Source: Drosophila persimilis (lineage: Eukaryota > Arthropoda > Insecta > Diptera > Drosophilidae). Taken from it: a stretch of 64,000 nt of DNA. This document shows, piece by piece, positions 13,688 to 26,100 of this stretch. The number at the start of each line of letters is the position of its first letter. The first letter of the stretch is position 1. The stretch spans positions 23,870,001 through 23,934,000 of the forward strand of contig NW_020825288.1 of NCBI RefSeq assembly GCF_003286085.1, read 5' to 3'. The notes beneath the pieces were generated by a model, which saw nothing but the letters and a program-made list of their open reading frames with translations, searched no databases and was not told the origin of the DNA. The position numbers were made by a program, and so were the translations under genes.

Positions 13688-15272
13688 TTAACACTTCTTG
13701 GGCCCCTTCTTAGACTTCTTACCCTTCTTGTCCTTCGACTTGGAAAGGAACTTGCACAGGAAATCGGTGGTGAAGGATTTCGGCCTCTCAATGGGAGCAC
13801 CCAAAGCACGAGCCCAAATCAGTTGCGGCAGAACCCCCAAGGCACGGGATACCCCGAAGAGAACCGTATAGTATTTCATCTCAGTCATGCCGTAGTACTG
13901 CAAGAGCACGCCCGAATGGGCATCGACATTGGGATAGGGATTGGCTACCTTCCCCAGTTCCTTAAGCACCTTGGGTATGAGTTTCCACAGGCGTGTGACA
14001 AGCTTAACACTCGGATCGTCCTTGCAGTTCTTCATCGCAAACGCGTTTTGCAGGGAGAAGCGAGGATCGGTCTGACGCAGCACCGCATGACCATAGCCGG
14101 GAACGACCTGAAAGAGAGTATGGATTGGTGATGGTTTTCCAAATTGGAGGTGCTGGAGGAGGTAGAACATACCCGACCACTCTTCAGCGTATCATTAATA
14201 AACTTGAGTATCTCTTCATCCTTTGGCTCACAGCCAATGGCTTCGATTAGTTGGTTCAGCCACACCAGGACTTCCTGATTGGCCAGTCCATGCAGGGGTC
14301 CCGCCAGACCACACATGCCCGCCGAGAACGATAGATAGGGATCACTGAGCGCCGAGCCCACCAGTTGGGTGGTGTGGGCCGAGACATTGCCGCTCTCGTG
14401 ATCGGCATGAAGGATGAGATACAGTCGCATCAGATCCACAAAGCCCTTGTCCTTGTAGCCCATCATATTGCAAAAGTTGTCAGACCAGTCTTTGGAAGAC
14501 TCCAACTTGCGGTTGCCTTTTCCGCCCTTGAAGATATTGCAGTAGATGACCGCCGCGACAGTGGGCAGGTAGGCGCACAGGTTCATGGAGTCCTCGTAGA
14601 TGTACTCCCAGTATTTGGGTTTCTTCGCACCCTTTGTGTAGGCCTCCACGAACTTGCTCTCCGGATTGAGAGCGGCGCTGGCTGCACAAAACTGGGCCAT
14701 CGGATGGATACGCTTGTCCATGCTGTCCAGCAGCTTGAAGCAGTAGTCGGGGAGCTTGCCCCGTTTTTGCCACTCCGTGGTGACGTCCTTCGCTTGCTTC
14801 TTGTTGGGCATCTTCCCAGCCGTGAGTAGGTAGAACGCTCCCTCTGGTGTGCCCTCCTTGCTGTCCTTCTGGACGCGGGGCAGCTTGGCGCACACATCCT
14901 TCAGTGCTATCCCGCGGTAGAAGATCCCCTTGTTGGGGTCCACATATGAGGTGTCGCACATGAGGAGCAGCAGACCCCGCTGTCCCCCCATCACATTGCT
15001 CACCTTGATATCGCCCAACTTCTTGTCGCCGTGCAGGCACTTGATGCCCAGCATCTTCTCGCGCTCCTGTGGTATCTTCTTGGCCAGCACTTCCTTGAGG
15101 CTGCCACCATCGCTGTACTTTCGCAGGGAGCTCAGCTGCGGATTCGTCTGCACACCATTGATGAAGGATTAGGAATACGGTTGGCAGGTCTAAGGCAGAT
15201 CCCTACCTTCAAATAGAACTCCCCACACTTCAGCACTTGGTTGGATCGAGATTTTAGTAGTGATCTACCCAT
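13688..15272 (-). CDS. CG14740: citrate synthase-like enzyme (paralogue, 3 exons, 486 aa)
   Basis: Condenses acetyl-CoA with oxaloacetate to citrate if active. Exons (minus): 15272-15207, 15147-14173, 14107-13688; introns of 59 and 65 bp with GT-AG ends, all in phase 0. The ATG at 15272 opens a basic, Ser/Leu-rich leader ([15 protein letters not shown]) that could act as a weak mitochondrial signal. Catalytic residues of the family are present: His308 in [12 protein letters not shown], His354 in [10 protein letters not shown] and Asp409 in [14 protein letters not shown]. The oxaloacetate-binding His272 sits in [11 protein letters not shown], where the usual Gly-Gly has become Ser-Gly. Length is close to the family norm of about 465. 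The odd part is the C terminus: roughly the last 22 residues are Lys/Ser/Gly-rich and end in Lys-Lys-Cys, unlike the standard enzyme. Its divergence suggests a specialised paralogue rather than the main citrate synthase (knockdown, kdn). The symbol is inferred from family plus its ATP8B neighbour; the enzyme call is firm. Confidence 0.9.
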
Positions 15273-16857
15273 TTTGAAAAAAAAAGAAAAAAAATCCACA
15301 AAAATTAAATTTTGAATTTAGGAAAAAAAAATAATCGAGTGTGCCTCTCTGGCTGTAGGCGAACGACTAAAAAAAACCAGTAGCCTGAACACTGTAGGAA
15401 AAGTTGAAATGAAAAGGTGACTAGATTCATACAATTGTTAGCTGGGAGATTTGTTAAAAAAACTTAGCTATGATAATTTTGTCAAATTCGTCTGGGCACC
15501 AAATTTTCCAGCGCAAACAAAATTAATTCCTGTTTGTTTTTAGCTTAACAACATATGGGTCATGGTTCATTTATGGCATGATGAAGAATAGCTCATCTTC
15601 TTCGCTTTCTACCACAGTTACACCCTCTCTTTCGACTCCTCCTATTTTTCGCAATATTTCTCCTAACCACTCCCACTACCGATTTCTACCACTCTTTCCG
15701 GGAATATTTACCACTTTTATCCCTGCTTCCCAGTGGGGGAGGACCAATTCAATTGCACAAAAGTTAAATATCTATTTGTAGCTTCAGCCCTTGGGGTATT
15801 TCCACCGTAACTTCAACTCATCTGTAAATAGTTTGTGAGTGGGAGAGAGAGTGTGTGCGAGTGAGTAAGTGGAATTGGTACTTTGACTGCGTTTTCCATT
15901 CGCCATTTTAGCCCACTGGGTCCTTCCACTTTAGGGAATTTTTTTGGTCTTTGCCGGCGCTTCCGTCGCTCAACAAATTTATATGTGTTTGTTTGTTTGT
16001 TTGCAGTTCTGATTTTGTCCAGCTTTGGGGAAATCGCAGCGAGAGCGTGCCAGGGGAAAACTATACAACTTGGCTTTTAATTAAAACATATTTTACACAC
16101 AGACGCAGACCGACAAATAACTACAAAAAAAACCGTATAAATATATAAAAAATAATTTGTACGCTGCTTCACTAACAGCCATCAAATGGAAATTAAAACT
16201 TTATCGCTTGATGGCACTCGCAGGGATTTTCCAGCCACTCTATATCGCTATGGCGCTTTTTCTTTCGGCATTTCTCTGGCTGTCTCTTTCGCGTGTCCTT
16301 CTCGCTGTCCCTTTTCGGCCTTTGTAAATGGCCATTCAGTCAACAATTATCCCACTTTGACGTTATCCACTCATTATTTCACTAGCTCTTTTTTCGGGTG
16401 CATTCGTATTGCATTTTATTAATTAACATTCAATTAGCGAAAATTAATTCGCGGCCCTGGCTCCATTCAAGTGGCATTTAAGCCATTCATTGGGCTTTTT
16501 TCGAGTTCTGAATAGTTTCACAAGAGTCTGCTTTTCTGAAGGACGGACGGTACTTTTTTGTAAAATGGTATTCACTCATCCCATGTTTTTTTTAATCTTT
16601 AGTTCTAGTTTTATCTCTTTATTGCGGGCTCTTTACTTTTTCCACTTCTCCTTTTCGTTAGTTTATCCCTCTATCACTGCCCCTGATCCCATTTCTATCT
16701 CCCATTTCTGTCTGTGCTCTTGTTGATGTCCTTGTACGCCTCTATAAATTTCACAAGTTCAGTATTTTTTTTCCTGCTTCAGCTTTGGTGTTTGGTTCAT
16801 TACAAGTTTAAGTAATTTCTATTCACTCTTTAGCTCTTCAGCCCTCTTCCTTTGTGT
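15273..16857. other. 5' flank of the citrate synthase-like gene and non-coding DNA
   Basis: On the minus strand, the leader upstream of the ATG is very A/T-rich (runs of T at 15277-15295 and 15322-15330). The most likely start region is 15340-15400, where GTTCAGGCT and TTAGTCG resemble weak fly initiators. No TATA box is clear. Further upstream I see no exons, only AT-rich and pyrimidine-rich sequence. Confidence 0.4.
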
Positions 16858-17068
16858 CTTACCCTCGAAGTAGGTGTATTATAAGTTTTCCCAAGGTCCA
16901 CGTAAAAAGTCTTCCTATGAAAATAGGCCACATGAAGTATATGAGAATGTCGGTCCTTGCCGAGCTTGATATAAGATTTTAAGGGCCATATGCTGAGAAT
17001 ATTACCAAACCGATATTTCAGGTACTACTAGCATCCAATTAAGGGTATATCAGTTTTCGGTGTGTTAA
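16858..17068 (+). repeat. decayed DINE-1/mini-me-like relic
   Basis: It starts with TACCCTCGAAGTAGGTGTATTATAA, a degraded version of the TACCCT..AGGGTATTAT hairpin end. It ends with AAGGGTATATCAGTTTTCGG, a degraded GGGTAT..TTCGGC end. Its length of about 210 bp and both ends agree with the relic at 1826-2010. The middle is unrecognisable. Confidence 0.4.
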
Positions 17069-17337
17069 ACCTTATCTCTCATGAATTTTTTTTGCTTTGT
17101 GCTCTCTCCGTCTCATTTTGGCTTGGAGTGGACAACGCCCTTGAATACGAAATCGAATTTCGCACTTAAGCAGCTGTCAGCAACGGTATCTATCTTACTC
17201 TGCCCTCACTATGCTCTTCTCTTTGCAACTCTCTCCACCATACTCCTCCCTTTTTTATCCCATTCTTCACTTCCCGTTGCCACCCTTTCTCTCTTTGTCG
17301 CCTTCCACTTGACTCCACTTGGTCCTAGCTATTTTCA

Positions 17338-17915
17338 TTATACCCTTTCTGTGGGTATTACGGTTTGGTTGAGATGTTTGTAAAGTAAAAAAGGAGGTAC
17401 ATACTAAATGTCCTGATTAGAATCAACAGTTGGGCAAAAGTACGTCTAGCTCCTAAGGCCGGTTGCAGTTTCCGGGATGGGACTATGCCAAGGCTAATAT
17501 CTAAGCAGTACTTGCATTTATAGGTCGGAGCAACGCGAAGCTGAACACTGTACCATGTGGAGTTAGTTATTACTGGTGTTTTATGTGTTTCTACATATAT
17601 TTACAAAAGTTTACAATAAAAGTTTAACAATTATTTCGAATAGTTTCAAACTAATAAAAGGGTTCGCAACTTTTCCATTTCTACGACCTCTTTCGACTAC
17701 TACTACTACGATGACTGATGCTTATTATGCTGCATATGATCCATATATCTAAATATGATTCGAAAAGACAAGTCATTGTTAAGTAAACTTTAGATTGGTG
17801 TTTCTTCTCATATTAATGTGTCTCCCAATCGGATAACTACTATTCAATGGATCTGCAAGAGTATCTAATACTTCGGCCTATCAAATCCGGCATATACTTT
17901 TATACGTCTTTGTTG
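17338..17915 (+). repeat. DINE-1/mini-me-like relic, possibly composite
   Basis: The start is TATACCCTTTCTGTGGGTATTACGGTTTGG, the hairpin end of this repeat class. The far end is GAGTATCTAATACTTCGGCC at 17863-17881. In between, TTTATAGGTCGGAGCAACG at about 17518-17536 resembles the conserved TTTATAGGGTCGGAAACG core of the element at 46 kb. The 578-bp extent may include unrelated inserted DNA. Confidence 0.4.
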
Positions 17916-20900
17916 TTGCAAAACTTCACAGCATCACAGACAAGTTGTAAGCACAACAAAAAATGGCCAAAGTAAAAAGGTTGAAAACAATTTTGTTGCC
18001 GTTCCCTAATGCATAATAGAAAGTGTCGTATCCATGGCAGCGAAAACTTTAAAATCATTTTATTAACCTAACTTTGTTGCACACACAAAAAAGAGGCAGA
18101 TAGATAGGACTGGAAGTCAAAGAGAGGATCGGACGGCGTCACAAAGTCAGAAACAAATTGAAAGATATTCCTTCTTAGCAATGTTTGACTTGGTGTTTAT
18201 CCTGAGGTGTTTGCTCTAGGAGTAGGAATTGCATTTCGGCTTAGTTCTTTAAAGTTTGTCGGATTACTTAAAGTTGAACCTAAATGCAATGTCATATGCA
18301 AATGCAATTACAATACTTTGTGAAACCCCATCGATGCAAGGCATTCCCAATAGAGTGAGCGAGAGCGAGGGATACGTGAGTGAGCGCTTGGCGTGGGCTC
18401 CTTCACGAACTTTGACGTTTCCTATAATGAAAGTTCTCCCGGCATACGTGTGTGCCTTTGTGTTTGCAGGAGTACGATGTGTACGTATGTGTGGGTGTCA
18501 GTGTGTGTGTGTGAGGGTGAAGGAGTCTCCTGTTAGGTTGATATTGCTTGGCTTTTGTTGACATCACGTCGAACTTGTTACGGCTGTCGCTTCGATTTGC
18601 TCTCCTTTTTCGGGACGGGGCATTCTCGTTGTAAGTAACTCACGTGGTTTGGGGTCACGACGGGGCGCTGATTCTGACAAATGGGTAGCAAGGACGTGGT
18701 CGCCTTGAGGGTCGGAGTGTTTTTGGGTCAACAAAGATGTTGAGAGTAGAAAACTTTTGGGAAGAAAGTATACAACGGATGGAAGTTCCATCTAAATTAT
18801 GAATGAGGTTAAAGAGGCTTATATTCTCTGTCCTCTAAAGATATGATAGGCAATCTTCTAAATTTTTTTGAAGATCCATAATAAATCATTTCCTTTTTTA
18901 ACAACTCTTTAATGTTCCTTAATGAAATCGAAACTCTCCTATTAAATATCGCTATTAATCTGGGGTAAAGTACCTGTATCGCATACCTCTGGCCCATTTA
19001 ATTACTGAAATACAGCCTTAACATATTTCGAAATCCGAGTTCTTCATCAGGCATGAATGGCATACATGCCACACGCATATTGGAGCCGCACTCTGTTTAT
19101 GATGGGAAAATATTTATTCACGGACAATATGCAGATACATTTTTCATATCTGTGTACCGATAGCAAACAGACGGTGTGCAGCGGACGATAAATGCACGGA
19201 ATCAATGTTAAATTACACTCGAGGGCAGCCCACCCAACAGATATCCCGAGGACTGGCTGCTGAGATTGTTAATAAATGTTTTATTGCCGTTTGGCTTGGC
19301 TCAATTATTCATTAAATGCGCCTTTACCTTCGGCCCGGCCCTGCATTGAATAACTGATTAAATGGCTGGATAAACTGAGAGCATAATGAGTAATTAAGCG
19401 GTTAAGTGCCAGGCATAAAAGTCCTCAAGCACTCTTACTTCTCCAGCCTCTCCATTTCCCATTTTGTATCTGGCTCCTTTTGCCAGATTTATGCCAGGCC
19501 CAGGTCCCACGCAAAATGTTGAATGGATTTCATTTCTTAAAAAAAAAAACAGAAAATGAAATAATATAAAACGAAATCAAAGTGGAATATGTTCAAGCAC
19601 CATTTGCGCGGCAAGTGTTTTCATCCAGCTCCCAGCTCCAGGGAGATACCAACAAGTTATTCAACTTGCTAAAGATGCTTTTATCTCACAGTTGCCACAC
19701 ACATGAAGTGGGCGATGGGGTTGCTGCCCCCAGTAGGAAAGGCGGCCAAGTGGTGAGCAGTTAACACAACACACATGTACATCCCCTCAGTCCCGACCCG
19801 CCCCAGCCCTGCCGCGCCTGGCATAACATTTCTCTGTGGAGCAAATTGAGTATTAAGTATTTTGAAATTTTTTGTTAAAATAAATACAAAAAAAAAAGGT
19901 AAAGGGAAAGGAAAGAATGGCTCGGGAGGTAGATCCTTTTGATACTCTTAAAGATATGTACTTCTTTCCAATGGTAACTATATAGCTATACGGTTTTGAT
20001 GTAGTGTTTGGTGGTATTACCTTCAGAAACCAATAGGTTATCGATGTATATTCTTTTTTGAGTAATCATAAGATTCGTAGCCTAACTGAGAGACTAGCAT
20101 GCAGCATAGTTGCGTTTTCTATGCTTTAAACTTCTGGTCAAACACAATATACCTTCTGTAAAAGTATAGGTACTTAAAAACGAGGATGGCAGCAACGGAA
20201 GTGGCTGCTGGTCCAGCCACACCCACACCCACACACACCCAACCCAACCCATCCCAGACAGGCAGAGGCAGAGGCGGAAGCGGAAGCACTCACATTACTC
20301 AGCATACCGAAAGTAGCCCAACGAGAGGAACTTTCAGACTGATGAATGTACGTACAGGACCCTCGTCCACATCCCACCCATATTCGACAGCCACAGTCTC
20401 TGTGATGTGTACTTTTTCAATGTCGTTTATGCTGCAGGTGAATTCCATTGGTGTTTTGTTGACTGTAAAGCAGATGGAAACGTAGAGTCTTCAGATGAAT
20501 AAGCCCTTATTTGTGTTTCAACGTAAACCACAAAACGCAAGTCCATAAGCTGCTGAGGACTGAAATATATCTTCAGCTTTAATCCAAAAATAATACATAA
20601 ATAAATAAGCAATAAAATATTGTTATGATTTTCTTTCTTTTTGTTGTATTATCTTCCTGACCTTTTGACTAGTCGGTGGGAGGGGGACAGTGCATCAATT
20701 TAGTTTTATGGCCACATCTACGGGCACCCGAGGGAACCATTGCCGCTGATCCCTTTTAGCAGTTGGCAGTTATTTATCTGCATGTTAAGATTTTTATAGA
20801 ACATTCAAAGCGATTTTCATTGATTAAGTTAATCGAAGTATTCGCTACCTAAATAAGATTCAACATTTAATGATGGCTCTGTTCAAGGGAACATTTTTTA

Positions 20901-21785
20901 TGGGGCATAAGTCAATCAATTAAATGGCTGGACCCTTCTTGATGGAAACAACGAAGGAATGAGGGTTTCTTTTTTGAAAATTATTATTTGTCTCTATCTC
21001 TCGAGCTCTCTCTCTGTTTCTATCCTTGTGCTAGCATCTCTTTCAGTTTCTCTTTGGCCTGAACTGCGTCGCATTCTGGCCACACTCATTGCTCACTTTA
21101 AATCTCGACATTTTGACTCTTGCAAATTAAAATAAATGGCATCACATTTTTTTCCTCAAGATTTTTCCCTCCAAAGTACTCCATCTCTCTTTATCGCTAT
21201 TTCCCTGACTCTCTCCCTCTGCGCAGTGGATATTCAAGCGACATTAAGTTGACTTACTTTCAACGCCTTAAATTTTTCTCGAAACAACTTCAAGGTTTTC
21301 CTTCAGAGACAGATAAAGGGAGTGAGACCCATAAAAGGCAAGCAATTTGATTGTAACAGATTTAATTACAAAGTTCCGAGCAAGTCGTGTGTTAAATTTG
21401 ACCAAAAAGTTGAACAAAAAATGCATAATCTTAATGTCCAGCTAATGAGGCGTGAACAAGTCAAGGAAAGTTGAGTTTGCTGTCGGTTTCTGTTTCGGAG
21501 GAGGAGTCGAACTTTTCTCTTAATAAATTAAGTGTAATCTGTTACGCAAATTAAACAGAATCAGAAAATAGATAAACCCCGTTTTATGAGGATGAGTTTT
21601 GGGCGAAATTTATGTAGAAAGGGAGCTATGTATAAAGGCTTAAGACAATAATAATTTCATTAATCTCAAAACAAATACGAGACAAGCTTTATCGTTCGAT
21701 GTATATGATCGTCCTAAAAGTAGGCAATAAAATCGCCTTGCTAAAACACTAAAAGTACGCTTCTCTCTTTTTAAAATATTTCGCA
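17916..21785. other. intergenic stretch between the two genes
   Basis: No supported exon. Simple sequence: GT-rich at 18480-18520, CCCACA-type at about 20217-20250, and GGAAGC/GGCAGA units at 20262-20290. A TA..CTTAAAG start near 19937 and AAAGTATAGG near 20161 might be yet another worn element, but I could not support it. The 3' end of the flippase transcript probably lies at the right edge. Confidence 0.5.
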
Positions 21786-23115
21786 TTTATTTAATCATTT
21801 AAAAATGTTCTTAGCACAAGTTTTGGTAGTTTTTTCTGTCTAAAAATGTTTGATAAAAATAAAATGTTTTCTCTTTTTGTGTGTTCTTATTTTTGTATAC
21901 CAACAATTTGCACATTAAAATTAAGTTTCATGCCAACAATTTGCAATATTTAAGTTTAGCTTACTTGAACTCTTGTCATGCAAAAATATTTACCCAAAAT
22001 CGTACAGCTAGATCTATGTATTATATCTGAAAAGCTATGTTAAACCTCTAGATTGTAAGCACTCTTTAAGTATAAATCACTATGAACCCTTGTAACCTCT
22101 TCAAACCCACAGCCCATCCCAAAAACAACCGAACAAAGATGGGAGAAACCCAGTTAAAAAGACTTATTCCTAGGGACTCTGCAATGCATAGACAGGCTCT
22201 ACTATTCACTAAAAACTCGAATTAGGAACACAGAAGTGTGGACTTGCCTATGTTTAAGTTTTCTCTGTGTTGGGGAGGCGATTAAAGTATATAGCCGTGG
22301 ACTTTGCGATTCGAAATCGTTAATCTATGGGTAAGTAAGCTATTGGCTAAGCACACAGCACGACATTAAGCATTTAAGTACACTTTCAGTTATCCAACAG
22401 TTTCCATTTAAGGCTCCATTTAGCTCTATTCTATACCTAAGTCTATGCTCAAACGTACTCACAATCATACTCTATAGGGTTTGGGGTTTCAAAAGATTCG
22501 CTCACTTAAATGCAATTAACAATGAGATAAATACGTGGGAGAAGAGATTTTTTGTGCTTTCTGTGGGGGACGGGGTCGCGATGAATGATATCTTAGGGAT
22601 TGGTTCCAGCAGATTGTCAAGGGATTAAGATAGCCTTTAAGGAAACTACTTGGCTAGAGATACCGATAAGCTCAGCATAGATTCAACCAATTGTAATCTT
22701 TTCCGAACCACTTTAAACAGGGATTCTATCACACAGAGGAAACTTAGGAGACGACTTAATTAAGGGACTTTACGAAGGATACTATGGTTATCTTTGGATG
22801 ATGATTTCCCATGCTACAAATACTATGAAGATAACTATAAATAAACCTTAAACTACACATAATCCACCTTCAACTACATATATCTTAGGGTAAAATGAGG
22901 GTATAACTTTCGAATCCGATAGACATTCTTTGTAATACTTGTTCTTGTTCGATCTACTAGATTCTAGGACTCACATTCGCACGAAACACATACAAAATAC
23001 TATATCTACCCATACTACATCCTACTTCAAATCTTAATTTGTAACCCTTTTCGTTGACTTAAATTCTTAATAGCGTTTTTGGTGTTTGTTACGATCCAGT
23101 ACCCATTTCGAAGGC
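21786..23115 (-). other. candidate 3' UTR of the flippase gene
   Basis: The stretch downstream of the stop codon at 23116 is AT-rich and free of element relics. The first good AATAAA on the minus strand that I found lies at 21786-21791. A 1.3-kb 3' UTR is plausible for a long fly membrane-protein gene. Weaker signals nearer the stop could give shorter forms. This is inference from signal position only. Confidence 0.3.
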
Positions 23116-26100
23116 TTACAGATTAATTGTATCCAGATCTTGGCAGGGCGCCCGAGGACTTATATCATCATTGGCGCCACTGCCACCTGCATCTGCCGCA
23201 CGTCCTTCGGCACTTATATCCGCCATCGATGAATGATTCTGGTTCTGATTGTGCCGCTGATTGGTATTGTTGTTGTTGCCCATGTGGTGACCCGAAGAAT
23301 TGCTGGCCTTGGTCTGATCTGCAGAGGCCAGATTGTTGTGCAGGGCCTGAGTCTTCTTCGTGCCCAAGCCCAGAGGAAAGGCAAAGTCCTGCGGCATCTT
23401 GTGCATGATCTTGCCCGAGGTGATGAGACGTCCAAAACCCTCCTGCAAACACACCGGAAGTTAATCCGGGAAGAGAAATTAGCTAAAGGTAGAATCTTAC
23501 CTGATGAGCAAAGGCATAACCAGAGCGTACAGAGCGACGTCCACGACGTGAGGATGGAGTACGTCGCACATCGCTGGAGGCTCTCGAATGGATCTTCTTT
23601 AAGGATTTTTGGCGGATCTACAGGAATAGAAGGGAACATAAGACTAAATTCTTGAGAAGGTTTAAAGGAGAATGCTCACCTTATCCGACAAACTTGGATG
23701 GACATCGAGAAGATAATACTTGTACGCCAACACAGGAGCCACCAGTACCATTACCGTTATCAACATAGTCATCCAAAAAGTAAGATCCTTTATAGCCTGA
23801 GTCAACGAGCCCACATAAGGCCCGCCAATGACATAATTATAGAAGTAATCCAGCACGAAATACCAGACCAAGCTGCCCCAAATTGTTATGTGATTCACAA
23901 TGGTCCAATAAGAAGTGTATAGAGAGATCTAAAAGGGGTTAAGAACTGAGAAGCGGTTCAGATAGGGAAAAACTGTACTTCCTACCTGTGCTGTATTATC
24001 CACAATGAGTATGGTGGCCACAACGGCTCCCAGGGTCATGTGATCGCTCAATATATAACCATTTTGGGAGACACCATCCTTATAGACGCCATAGGGTATC
24101 AGAAACAGGACAAGAGAGGTAAAGGCGCCATGCAGCACGCTGTATATAAATTCACGTATATTAAAGAGTTCACTCCTAAGACCCGGCGTATAGAGACGCG
24201 GATATTCCAGGCTATTCTTATCCGATACGTCCTGCTCGAAGATCCCCAAAGATAAAACCGGCAGCGAAGTGTAGAACAGATTATACACCGATATGAACAT
24301 GGGATCGAAAACGGTCTGAGGGAGAATTATATACATTTGTTATATGAGATAAAATAGAAATATTTTCTGATGGACCCACCTGAGCACTGAAGCCGCAGAA
24401 TAGCGAATACCAGCAATGGCACAGAGTAAATGCAAAGTTCTTGTAGAAAAAGTAGCGCAGAAACTTGCACATCCGATAGTAGGACCAACGACCATGGACC
24501 AGCAACAGCCTCTCCAGATACCGGAACTGGGCAATGGCATAGTCGCTGGATAAAACAGCCTGAAGGCCCTCCTGACCCGATATGCCCACACCTATATGAG
24601 CAGCTAAAGGGGAAAGGAAAGGTTACAGAGTTGGATGGAGGATTCCATAAGGTAAAAACTAACCCTTTATCATCGATACATCATTGGCACCATCGCCTAT
24701 GGCCAGGGTGACGGCATTTTTGGCACGCTTAATAAGTTCCACGACCAGAGCCTTCTGCAGCGGAGTAACCCGGCAACAGATAACCGCCTTGCACTGTGAG
24801 GCAATGTCCAGGAATCTGAAAAAGTTATGTACAGTGATACATGTTCCTTTATACGTGGATAACTATAACTCTCACTTGATCTCCAATTCCGGCGACAGAC
24901 AATGAACCAGTGAGTGTCCATTAACGACCAAAGCAAAGCCAGTGGTCTCATCTATCACAATGGAGGCAGCACCATCATCTAAGCTCCTCTTCTCATCCCC
25001 AAACAAATCGTTGCACTCGGCGCTGTTCAGAAGTACAGAAACTTAAGTTAGTTACAAGTTTGTTATGGGGTTGCACGTTAAGCACAAAGAATGGAAATGT
25101 TATGATAGAACAAACAAGGCAAAGTATACTTCAAAGAGAGAGGTAGACCATAATGAGTTATATGTACAAAAGGTTAGGCATGCAAACAACTTTAGATGAA
25201 ACAACAAAACAACAACGAAAGGAGTTAAGGAATGAACAAGACTAAGGAATGGTTGACTGTTTTTGGTATTTGGTGCTTCTGAATTTTGGTTTCTGTTTTT
25301 CGAGTTTTATACAAGGCAGAATGAGAGACACACAGACAGAACTCATACAGATGTTTCAACAAATATAGATAATTGGATTTGAATAAAACATGTATATAAA
25401 TATTTTACTTGACGGGCGGAACAAGTACCAATAGAGGGTAACATCCTTAGGTGGGTAATACTAAAAGGTTTTCATCTGAATATAATAATGGTAACTCCCG
25501 AAAAGAAAGGAACATTTCTAAAACTAGGAAATAAAATATCCTAAAACTTAGTTACAGAAAGAGAAAAATAAAATAAAATAATAGATGTCCCTAAGATTAA
25601 ATAATAAAATATAAATAATAGTTTCGTTTTAGATACAAAAAAGAACACAAAAGTTCAAAAGAGTTAGCTAAAGAAATTTTAGAAGTAATATAGACTTTCT
25701 AGCTCTTCTATTTGATGTTAAGTTTTCACTTTAGCTAGAAAAATTATTCTCTTTTTGGAAATAAAGAAGTTTGAAAGTGTTTTTGTGTTTGGATTGCCCT
25801 CTACCTGTCCGGTCCGCCCTTCTTATCCTTATTTTTGTCATCCCACCTAAAGGTAACCACCGATATGGCGGGCGGTGGCGGCGGCGTGGGCGGACTGCTC
25901 GATTCGTGCATAAAGACCGAGGTCTGTGTCATGGTCACGCTCAGCGGATCCATGTTGCTGTCGCTATTGTAAAGGGCTTCGGTTCCTATAAAAGAAGATA
26001 TGTACTGCTCCTACTCTTCTCTGCACCTTTTTTGGATTTACTCACCTCCTGGTCGAAATCGATTGTATATCTTGATAGATTCTTTAAACTGTCTCAATTG

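Noticed and set aside
14365..14829. 154-codon plus-strand open frame
   Set aside because: Exact antisense of the citrate synthase exon, where codon bias suppresses stops.
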